Below are positions 9,010 to 16,508 of a DNA stretch of 64,000 nucleotides, piece after piece. A model generated the notes under the pieces. It did not search any database. It saw only the letters and a program-made list of their open reading frames with translations, and was not told the DNA's origin. Origin of the DNA: Verrucomicrobiaceae bacterium (GTDB lineage Bacteria; Verrucomicrobiota; Verrucomicrobiia; Verrucomicrobiales; Verrucomicrobiaceae); contig JAEUHK010000092.1 in NCBI GenBank assembly GCA_016795465.1, positions 78,567 to 142,566 on the forward strand. The letters run 5' to 3'. Both the position numbers and the translations under genes were made by a program. How positions within the stretch are numbered: the stretch's first letter is position 1; each line of letters begins with the position of its first letter.

Positions 9010-10413
9010 ATGAGCGACTACAAAGTCAAAGACATCGCCCTCGCCGACTTCGGCCGTAAGGAACTCACCATCGCCGAGAGCGAAATGCCCGGCCTCATGG
9101 CCACCCGCGAGAAGTATGGCCCGAAAAAGCCCCTCGCTGGCGTCCGCATCACCGGCTCCCTGCACATGACCATCCAGACCGGCGTGCTCATCGAGACGCT
9201 GAAGGAACTCGGTGCCGATGTCCGCTGGGCCTCCTGCAACATTTTCTCCACCCAGGACCACGCCGCGGCTGGCATCGCCGCCACCGGCACACCCGTCTTT
9301 GCCTGGAAGGGCGAAACGCTCGAAGAATACTGGTGGTGCACCTGGCAGGCCATCATGTTCCCCGGCAACAAAGGCCCGCAGCTCATCGTCGATGACGGCG
9401 GCGACGTGACCCTCCTCATCCACAAGGGCTACGAAATGGAAAACGGCGACAAGTGGGTCGAGACCCCCTCCGACAACCACGAAGTGAAGGTCATCAAGGA
9501 CCTCCTCAAGGACATCGCCAAGAAGCAGCCCGGCATCTTCCACGAGATCGTGAAGGACCTGAAGGGCGTCTCCGAAGAGACCACCACCGGCGTGCATCGC
9601 CTCTATGAAATGGCGAAGGCCGGCAAGCTGCTCTTCCCCGCCATCAACGTGAACGACAGCGTCACGAAGTCCAAATTCGACAACCTTTACGGCTGCCGCG
9701 AATCCCTCCTCGACGGCATCAAGCGTGCCACCGACGTCATGATCGCCGGCAAGGTCGGCGTCGTCTGCGGCTACGGCGATGTGGGTAAAGGCTGCGCCTT
9801 CGCCCTCCGCGGCATGGGCGCCCAGGTCGTCGTCACCGAAATCGACCCCGTGTGCGCCCTTCAGGCCGCCATGGAAGGCTTCCGCGTCATGCCCATCGAG
9901 GACACCCTTGGCTGGGGCGACATCTACGTCACCACCACCGGCAACAAGGACATCATCCGCCTTGAGCACATGGAGAAGATGAAAGACCAGGCCATCGTCT
10001 GCAACATCGGCCACTTCGACAACGAGATCCAGGTGGACAAGCTCAACGCCCGCACGGATGTGAAGCGCCTCAACATCAAGCCGCAGGTGGACAAGTACAC
10101 CTTCCCGGCCGGCAACAGCATCTTCATGCTCGCCGAAGGCCGCCTCGTGAACCTCGGCTGCGCTACCGGCCACCCGAGCTTCGTGATGAGCAACAGCTTC
10201 ACCAACCAGTGCCTGGCTCAGATCGACCTCTGGGAAAACAAGGACAAGCGCCCCGTGGGCGTCACCGTCCTGCCGAAGAAGCTCGACGAAGAAGTCGCCC
10301 GCCTCCACCTCGCGAAGATCGGCGTGAAGCTCACCGTCCTCACCAAAGACCAGGCCGACTACATCGGCGTGCCCGTCGATGGCCCCTACAAGACGGATCA
10401 CTACCGTTATTAA
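9010..10413 (+). CDS. ahcY: Adenosylhomocysteinase
   Basis: 467 residues. It hydrolyses S-adenosylhomocysteine to adenosine and homocysteine in the cytoplasm, using a bound NAD, and closes the SAM methylation cycle with metK (also in this window). Diagnostic sequence includes GSLHMTIQTGVLIETL, the NAD-binding VCGYGDVGKGCAFALRGMGA (about residues 256-275) and the C-terminal PVDGPYKTDHYRY with the conserved KxxHYRY end. Length and full-length conservation fit a functional enzyme. It stands alone on its strand, diverges from DUF1501, and is followed by a terminator-like hairpin. Codons are strongly C/G-ending, which suggests high expression. Confidence 0.98.
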   Translation: MSDYKVKDIALADFGRKELTIAESEMPGLMATREKYGPKKPLAGVRITGSLHMTIQTGVLIETLKELGADVRWASCNIFSTQDHAAAGIAATGTPVFAWKGETLEEYWWCTWQAIMFPGNKGPQLIVDDGGDVTLLIHKGYEMENGDKWVETPSDNHEVKVIKDLLKDIAKKQPGIFHEIVKDLKGVSEETTTGVHRLYEMAKAGKLLFPAINVNDSVTKSKFDNLYGCRESLLDGIKRATDVMIAGKVGVVCGYGDVGKGCAFALRGMGAQVVVTEIDPVCALQAAMEGFRVMPIEDTLGWGDIYVTTTGNKDIIRLEHMEKMKDQAIVCNIGHFDNEIQVDKLNARTDVKRLNIKPQVDKYTFPAGNSIFMLAEGRLVNLGCATGHPSFVMSNSFTNQCLAQIDLWENKDKRPVGVTVLPKKLDEEVARLHLAKIGVKLTVLTKDQADYIGVPVDGPYKTDHYRY

Positions 10414-10463
10414 TCGCGAAGCGAGTTTTCCAACTCGTTCCCCCAATCACCACCCCCAAAACC

Positions 10464-10501
10464 CCAAAGCGCGTCCGGTCGAAAGGCCGGGCGCGTTTTG
10501 G
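10464..10501 (+). terminator. Terminator-like hairpin after ahcY
   Basis: The arms CCAAAGCGCGTCCGG and CCGGGCGCGTTTTGG pair almost fully (two G-T type mismatches) around a short TCGAAAGG loop. A T-rich stretch forms part of the 3' arm, but there is no separate U-tract after the stem. It lies 50 bp after the ahcY stop and 20 bp before the convergent small gene's stop, so it may end transcription from both sides. Confidence 0.6.
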
Positions 10502-10520
10502 CATTTGGGGAACGTCGTCC

Positions 10521-10943
10521 CTACTTGGCGGCACTCTCCCGCAGCACTGCCAGCCACTCCCGCGTCGCCACTTCTTCCAGCTTCTTCATCAAAGCCGCCC
10601 GCGGCTCCTTCATGTCCGCGTTCTCATCCTTCGCCAGCGTCTGCATCAGGCTCATCATCGCCAGGGAGATCGTGGGCGTGGCCATCATCTCCTTTGTCAG
10701 CACGGGCGCGATCTGCGCGGCGGTCTGGCAGATGGTGGGATGCCCGTGAATCTGCGGATGCTTCGTCGCATCGATCAAGGCGAGGAGGTAGAGGCGGCGG
10801 ATGGGGCTGCCGGCGGGGATCGTTGCGGGCGCTAGCTCCTTCGGCACGGTGGCTCCTTCAAAGCCCGGCCACTCGCCCTGCAACAATCGCTGCCACTGCG
10901 CGGTGGCGGCGCGGAACTGGCTGGACTTGGCGCAGAGTTCCAT
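10521..10943 (-). CDS. Small protein of unknown function at the end of the TIR-WD40 operon
   Basis: 140 residues, predicted soluble and mostly helical, with no motif I recognise. It begins MELCAKSSQFRAATAQWQRL and contains a proline/glycine segment near residue 35 (KELAPATIPAGSPIRR), followed by helices rich in alanine and methionine. Its ATG lies 11 bp after the stop of the TIR-TM-WD40 gene, so it is almost certainly cotranscribed. No signal peptide or membrane segment is apparent. Position suggests an accessory or regulatory partner of the TIR protein; it could also be a detached C-terminal domain. Confidence 0.6.
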   Translation of the reverse strand: MELCAKSSQFRAATAQWQRLLQGEWPGFEGATVPKELAPATIPAGSPIRRLYLLALIDATKHPQIHGHPTICQTAAQIAPVLTKEMMATPTISLAMMSLMQTLAKDENADMKEPRAALMKKLEEVATREWLAVLRESAAK

Positions 10944-10954
10944 GCGCAGTTCGG

Positions 10955-13900
10955 CTACTTTGACTCAAGCTTTGCCTTCAATTCCAATAGTTCCTTTTGC
11001 TTTGCCAGCGGAGTGCGCTCAAGGGCAAAGGTGAGGGCTTCGCGGGCTTCGGCTTCGAGACGCAGTTCCTCATACATGATCTTCGCTGACCACGCGGCAT
11101 ACTCTGCTAGCGTATCTCGCCCATACAATTGCTCATTGGCCTCGCGTAGACGCTTCATCGTAATGCGGGCGAGAAAGTTCATCGAGTTTTTCGGAATTTC
11201 ATAGCCTATCGGCCCAGACGGACCAATCTCTGACTCTAAAGCTGGTGGCTTTGACTCAGCGGAACGACCGAACAGTCCCCTAAACAAGCCCCCCTCACCA
11301 CTGCTCATTGGTGAGGTCGAACGTTCACATCTCGCCAGTGAAATAGGCACCAAGGGATGCCATGGCGCTTGATCTGCGCAGCGATGAATTACAGACGGTT
11401 TACCCATGGAATTTTGCAATATGGCTGACATCAATCGGCGGCCTATTGCTGAACGCGCTGTCTCGGAAGTCCATGGTGATGTTGTTCTTCGCTCGGGGGT
11501 GGTGGCCACCCACCGTAAAACCGCATGCTGCCAAGTCTCGCTGTCTTGCGGTTTCGAAACCAGAAAACTGCGAATGGAATCTTGGTCGCTTACCAGCTCA
11601 GAAGAGGTCAAAGGTGTCAATTCGTCGTGGGAGTTGATGTGACAGCCAGAATGAAGGCGAAGCGCGGCGACCCACGCTCTGCACACTTGATCATGTGAGC
11701 GTATCCAATTGGCGTCCCAAACACGGGAGGTTCCATCGGTGCTTCCAGCAGCATGAAAACGACCATTCAAACAAAATGCGACAGAGGTTACCTCGCTGTC
11801 AAAAGTCGCATCGCAAACTTGCCTGCTTGAAATCACGTCGATCACGCGAGCGCTCCCTTTCCCGATTCTCTCATTGTAAGATAAGGCCAGATACCTGCCG
11901 TCTGGACACAGACTCACTGCAACGCGATCTCCACCGTTTGTCTTGAACACCTCGGCACCTGTGGATGTCTCGATGACACTGGCCTCATTCTTGCTGCTGC
12001 CAGCAGCATAGTATCGGCCATCAGCGCTGAAACTTAGTGACCATACGGTGTCTTCAAATCGAGTCCTGCTAATCTCCTTGCTGGACTCTACATCCAGCAC
12101 GCTCGCGAAGTTGTCGCCTGTGCCCACGGCCAAATATCGTCCATCTGGACTGTAACTAACAGGGCCCACATAATGTGAACTGTCTGGAAATTTGATTGTT
12201 TTGAAGTCTAGGCCGGATGACGCAATGAGAAGACGTGCAGTTCGGTCATTCGCACCAGATGCGAGGTAATGGCCTCGTGGGCCGAAAGATACTGAGCGAA
12301 CCGCATAAGGTAAAGTTGACCGGCTAATCTCTTTGCCGGTTTGCATGGAATACACTCTTGATATCGCGTCGTCGCACCCAACTGCGATGTGTTGGCCGTC
12401 AGGGCTGAAATGAACGGACCAAACAGGTTTATCCATGTCTGCGTCAATCATATGCCTGCCACTATCCAACGAAGTCACTTGCACCATTCCCTCCTCGGTG
12501 CCGGTGGCAAGGTAGCGTCCATCCGGACTCAAGCTCACCGACCAAATCAAATCACGGGTTTCTGTAATAAATGTCTCCTGAATCCCGGCGGGTTCATATA
12601 CCCTCACGATGCCGTCCGGAGTTCCTGAAACTAGAAATCGGCCGTCTGGGCTGAAAGACAATAGTGGAGATGAATAACGGCGGCCCAAGAATGCAGCGTC
12701 TATTTGATGACGTTCTCCCGTGAGTGCCTCAATTATCATGATGGGATGGCTGATTTCGCTCGCGATCCCAACAATGAGTAAACGAGCATCAGGGCTGAAA
12801 CTCAGTGAGGTCACATTACCGGCAAATAGGGTTTTGCTGAGTTCATTCCCCGTTGCAATGTCGACTACTCGCACTTCGCCTTTGTCGCGGTCTCCGCCAC
12901 CGTCGAAACCAACTGCGAGAAGGCGACAATCGGGACTCACGCTCAATGAAGTAATCGCAATCGGGTCGTTAAACTCGACTTTGCGAATATCCTGGCCGGC
13001 CATCAAGTCCATGACCAACGTGGCTGTGTGTGTGCTTTTCGCAATGAATCTACCATCTGGACTGAAACTCGCGAAGTTTATTTTCTCCTCAGACTCGGCT
13101 TGGCTTAAATCCTTGCCCGTCAACACCTCTATCAGCCTCAAACGATGGTCTTCACTCAGGGCAACAAAGTTGCGGCCATCCGGACTGAAACTCACAAACG
13201 TCACTTCACTATCAAACTCAACCTTGCAGATATCTTTACCCGACTTCACGTCCAACACACGAGCTATGCCATGCTTGGCGTGGCCACCTCCAACTATGTA
13301 GCAGTGCCCATCGGCACTAAAGCATACTGATCTCACCGGCTCACCAAATTCAACTCTGCCAATTTGCTTGCCCGTGGAGACGTCAATCAATCTTCCGGTG
13401 TTGTCCAAACTCCCGGCCACCACCATGCGTCCATCCGGACTGAAACTTAATGAGGTTACATGAGAACCAAACTCGGCTCTACTGATTAGGACGCCAGTGG
13501 CTGTGTCGATCACCTGGAGGGTGCCGTCCCGGCTCCCTGCAGCGAGGTAATGTCCATCAGGGCTAAAAGCGACACATTCCACTTCGTCAGCAAATGCCGA
13601 TACGAATCGGATCCTCCACTCGGGGGCATTCATGCCGAAAGCATATGCCGCACTGGCAGTTAGAGTGCTGCTATTTGCAGGGGCATAGTCAAGCGCCCGC
13701 CCGAAATAGGCGAATCCGTTGGTGTCTCGGTTCCCATTGAAGGAGCGAAGCGCTGCTTCGTGATCTGCATAGCTGGCCTTGAGGAGAAGGGCTTTTTGTT
13801 TGGCATCGGACTCTTTGAGTTTCGCTGTCGTTGCCTCGGCCCTCTCACGCTGGCTCTTTTCCTCGCTCCGCGCTTTCACAGCAATTGCTTCATTCAGGTC

Positions 13901-14824
13901 AGCCTCCCGCCAAAACCAAACAGCGAGTAAAGCCAGCACCAAGGCAAAGACAGCGGCAACGGCGAGGCGGCGGGCAGTTCTTTCCGTGGCCCTCTTAGCA
14001 AGTCGCGCCTCATCGGCAGCTTGTTGTGCTTGCCCAGCCAGCTGGCGTTCGCGTTCGGCGATCTCTCGCTGATTGGCAGCATCAGCTTCGGCCAAAGTAG
14101 TGCGATGGGCGGCGTCACGGTCTTTGAGCTGCCCCAGCGGAACGCCAAGCAGACCAGCGATGACTTTGATCAGGGCATGATCGAGCTGCTGGCGATACGC
14201 TTCGGTGCGGGTGGCGATCTTGTCCGGGGTGAGGCTGCTGTTCAGCGTAAGGTGTTCTCGATAGGCCTCGGCGGTGACGAAGCCTTCGGCTCGGGTGCCA
14301 GTGGGGCGCAAATCCGCAGCGAGAGGTTCGGTGCGGATGGTCCAGTCGAGGGTGCCGTCGTCGCGCACGGCTCCGAAGCGCAGTTCCTCGCAGAAGCATT
14401 CTTCGTCATGCAGGATGCCGTCGCGGGCTTTGGCGGGGTCGTCGGCATTAGGCTCGCCGGCGATGATGATGGCGAGGATGCGGTCGCTGCGGCCGAGTTC
14501 CTTGAACTCGCGCACTTCCTTGCGCACCCAGGGGCTGACGGCGCTGCGCGGGCTGCACAGGACGATGAGGTGATCGCTCACTTCTAGCGCGGCGCGGATG
14601 CCGGTGGCGAGGTCGGCGTTGGCGGGGAGTTCGTCCTCGTCGCGGAAGATGGGGTAGAGGGAGTCGCGGATGGGTTCGCCACGCAGGTTCGGGGTGCCGA
14701 TGAGATCGGGCGGGACGGTGTAGCGCTCCAGGGCGCGGTGCAACCACTCGGCCCAGCGGCGGCCTTCCTGAGTGTTGTCCGCGTGACGGTAGCTGATGAA
14801 GGCGGTGTAGCGGCGGGTGTGCAT
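10955..14824 (-). CDS. TIR-transmembrane-WD40 protein
   Basis: 1289 residues. Residues 6-130 form a TIR domain: TAFISYRHADN, the box-2-like FRDEDELPANADL, and SPWVRKEVREF, whose E103 is the candidate NADase glutamate. A helical region (240-285) leads to one membrane helix (about 286-304, RRLAVAAVFALVLALLAVWF) and another coiled segment (311-345). From about 405 to 1050 I count fifteen FSPDGRYLAAG-like WD40 cores, enough for two propellers. The last 200 residues are a linker and a helical tail. It is probably a membrane-anchored sensor with an intracellular NAD-cleaving or signal-producing TIR. The upstream SLOG-4TM gene ends 51 bp before its start. Confidence 0.9.
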   Translation of the reverse strand: MHTRRYTAFISYRHADNTQEGRRWAEWLHRALERYTVPPDLIGTPNLRGEPIRDSLYPIFRDEDELPANADLATGIRAALEVSDHLIVLCSPRSAVSPWVRKEVREFKELGRSDRILAIIIAGEPNADDPAKARDGILHDEECFCEELRFGAVRDDGTLDWTIRTEPLAADLRPTGTRAEGFVTAEAYREHLTLNSSLTPDKIATRTEAYRQQLDHALIKVIAGLLGVPLGQLKDRDAAHRTTLAEADAANQREIAERERQLAGQAQQAADEARLAKRATERTARRLAVAAVFALVLALLAVWFWREADLNEAIAVKARSEEKSQRERAEATTAKLKESDAKQKALLLKASYADHEAALRSFNGNRDTNGFAYFGRALDYAPANSSTLTASAAYAFGMNAPEWRIRFVSAFADEVECVAFSPDGHYLAAGSRDGTLQVIDTATGVLISRAEFGSHVTSLSFSPDGRMVVAGSLDNTGRLIDVSTGKQIGRVEFGEPVRSVCFSADGHCYIVGGGHAKHGIARVLDVKSGKDICKVEFDSEVTFVSFSPDGRNFVALSEDHRLRLIEVLTGKDLSQAESEEKINFASFSPDGRFIAKSTHTATLVMDLMAGQDIRKVEFNDPIAITSLSVSPDCRLLAVGFDGGGDRDKGEVRVVDIATGNELSKTLFAGNVTSLSFSPDARLLIVGIASEISHPIMIIEALTGERHQIDAAFLGRRYSSPLLSFSPDGRFLVSGTPDGIVRVYEPAGIQETFITETRDLIWSVSLSPDGRYLATGTEEGMVQVTSLDSGRHMIDADMDKPVWSVHFSPDGQHIAVGCDDAISRVYSMQTGKEISRSTLPYAVRSVSFGPRGHYLASGANDRTARLLIASSGLDFKTIKFPDSSHYVGPVSYSPDGRYLAVGTGDNFASVLDVESSKEISRTRFEDTVWSLSFSADGRYYAAGSSKNEASVIETSTGAEVFKTNGGDRVAVSLCPDGRYLALSYNERIGKGSARVIDVISSRQVCDATFDSEVTSVAFCLNGRFHAAGSTDGTSRVWDANWIRSHDQVCRAWVAALRLHSGCHINSHDELTPLTSSELVSDQDSIRSFLVSKPQDSETWQHAVLRWVATTPERRTTSPWTSETARSAIGRRLMSAILQNSMGKPSVIHRCADQAPWHPLVPISLARCERSTSPMSSGEGGLFRGLFGRSAESKPPALESEIGPSGPIGYEIPKNSMNFLARITMKRLREANEQLYGRDTLAEYAAWSAKIMYEELRLEAEAREALTFALERTPLAKQKELLELKAKLESK

Positions 14825-14875
14825 GGGCGGGTCTCTTTAAATCAGAAATCAGGAATCTAGAATCACAAATCCCCA

Positions 14876-16435
14876 TCAATGCCCCGTCGTCTTGGCGGTG
14901 AGCTGCCATTCGCGGAGTTCGTCGAGGAGAATTTCCTCGGTCTGGGCGACGGCGAGGGAGATGGAGGCGCGGGTCTCCAGGCCGCCAAGGTGGGTGCGCA
15001 TCTCCGTGAGGCGCTTGGCCATCTCAGGATAGCGTTCCTTTCGCCGGCCGGCATCGAGGGCGTGGCGGATGCCGTTGGCCACACCGGCGAGCAAAGGGAG
15101 GGCGATCGGGAACAGCACGACGATGGGCCAGGTAGCGGGTTTTTCATCGAGCTTCCACGGACCGTGCAAAAGCCCCTGCAGGCCCTTCAGCTTGCTCAGC
15201 TTGTTTGCCAGCGAGATGGCGACAAACGGTGGCGCAAGCAGGGCGCTCCATTTGCTGACGACACCGGTGATGCTCCACCAACGGAGGGCTTTTTCATTCA
15301 TCTCCTGATAGTGACGGATCTGGCCGTCCGGGTGTGTCTCGCTCAAGCGGGTGGCGATGTAGTCATCACGCAGGGCCCGCGGGCAGAGTGTAGCGCGGTG
15401 GGCATTGACGAGCAGGCTGGCGCTCAGGGCAAAGCGCCGCCATTTGGGGTCATGCACAGCTATCGACGGGCTGAGCGGATCAATCAGCGGCACGCTGGCA
15501 CGGAAGCCACGGACGAGCTCCGCGGCAAAGCGACAGCGCAACCACCGCTCTTGCGAGTGCTTCCGATGCAGTGCCCAACCCAAATACAGCGCATATCCCA
15601 CGAGTAGCAGCTCAACAGCGGTGATGGTCCATTTCCACTCTTCCCAAGGCCCGTCCCACGGCGTCCCTGTGATAAACTTGAACGTGACGACCGCTGCCAG
15701 CAGCGCCGCGATGCCGTGCAGCAGAATGATCACGACCAATGAAGGACGAAAACGGGCGGCTTCCGTTTTGGCGATGTCGTCGAGGCACTTTTGCAGGTCG
15801 TCCGCATCGCCAGCCTGGGCGGCGCAACCCGCACCGGTCTTTTCGGCCACTTCTTGGAGTTCGGTCATCACCTCATCGGGCGCGAACGCGGCGTTCAGAT
15901 CTCCTTCGATGCGGCTGCGGCCTGTTTTCGAATCAATGATGACCACGGGAATGCCGGTGCGCAGGGCTTGCGACACGATTTGCTCCGTGCCGCCGAGCCC
16001 GCGGGCCTTTTCACCATCCCAGACGGCGATGAGCACATCCACCGCGTCGAGAATCTGGATGCCCTGATCAAAGTAGCAGTCCGGGCGTGTCATATCGCCG
16101 GGCAGGACGCGGACGCTGTCTCGCCCAGGCTTCGTGGCGGCCAGCTCGATCTGCTTGCGGGAACGATCCCACGCTGATGGAGAAAAATCTTTCTCAAAGT
16201 CTGCCTGAGTCAGCGGCAGCAGCAGATGGACGGGCATGGCCAGCCCGCGGGCGGTCTCGACGCAAAGTGTGTCCGTTCCCTCGGCGATACTTGCATAGAG
16301 ATCGATCTCGCCACCGGCCGCAGTTGTGCGCTTCTGCAAATCCTCCAGAGCTGCCTTCAGAGCAGGACGGATGAGGTTTTCATCATAGCCGGCACGATGA
16401 CCGGAAAAGCCGACAAGATAACGAGGTTTCAGCAT
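14876..16435 (-). CDS. SLOG domain protein with four transmembrane helices (SLATT-like)
   Basis: 519 residues from the ATG at 16435; a TTG six codons upstream is less likely. Residues 5-170 look like a SLOG Rossmannoid domain: YLVGFSGHRAGYDE, SIAEGTDTLCVETARG, VHLLLPL, then VDVLIAVWDGEKARGLGGTE and a GIPVVIID strand. SLOG domains bind nucleotide signals (for example in Thoeris ThsA). Four hydrophobic segments follow in two pairs (about 231-254, 269-289, and two later), with RFAAELVRGFRASVPL after the second, resembling SLATT effectors, and a C-terminal DELREW. It is the first gene of a unit with the TIR-WD40 protein: sensor plus pore-like effector is my inference. Confidence 0.78.
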   Translation of the reverse strand: MLKPRYLVGFSGHRAGYDENLIRPALKAALEDLQKRTTAAGGEIDLYASIAEGTDTLCVETARGLAMPVHLLLPLTQADFEKDFSPSAWDRSRKQIELAATKPGRDSVRVLPGDMTRPDCYFDQGIQILDAVDVLIAVWDGEKARGLGGTEQIVSQALRTGIPVVIIDSKTGRSRIEGDLNAAFAPDEVMTELQEVAEKTGAGCAAQAGDADDLQKCLDDIAKTEAARFRPSLVVIILLHGIAALLAAVVTFKFITGTPWDGPWEEWKWTITAVELLLVGYALYLGWALHRKHSQERWLRCRFAAELVRGFRASVPLIDPLSPSIAVHDPKWRRFALSASLLVNAHRATLCPRALRDDYIATRLSETHPDGQIRHYQEMNEKALRWWSITGVVSKWSALLAPPFVAISLANKLSKLKGLQGLLHGPWKLDEKPATWPIVVLFPIALPLLAGVANGIRHALDAGRRKERYPEMAKRLTEMRTHLGGLETRASISLAVAQTEEILLDELREWQLTAKTTGH

Positions 16436-16508
16436 GGCACGGCATTGGAGCAAAACCTGAGCCCGGTGACAAGCAACCTCTTAGCGTTCGTGCGGAGTTG
16501 CCCAAGCG

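Noticed and set aside
8806..10446. 546-codon open frame antisense to ahcY
   Set aside because: It mirrors the strongly biased codon use of ahcY and its translation is a low-complexity Val/Asp/Gly-rich string with no domain.
14876..16435. Canonical Thoeris ThsA
   Set aside because: No SIR2 or Macro domain is present; the SLOG is N-terminal and followed by four membrane helices.
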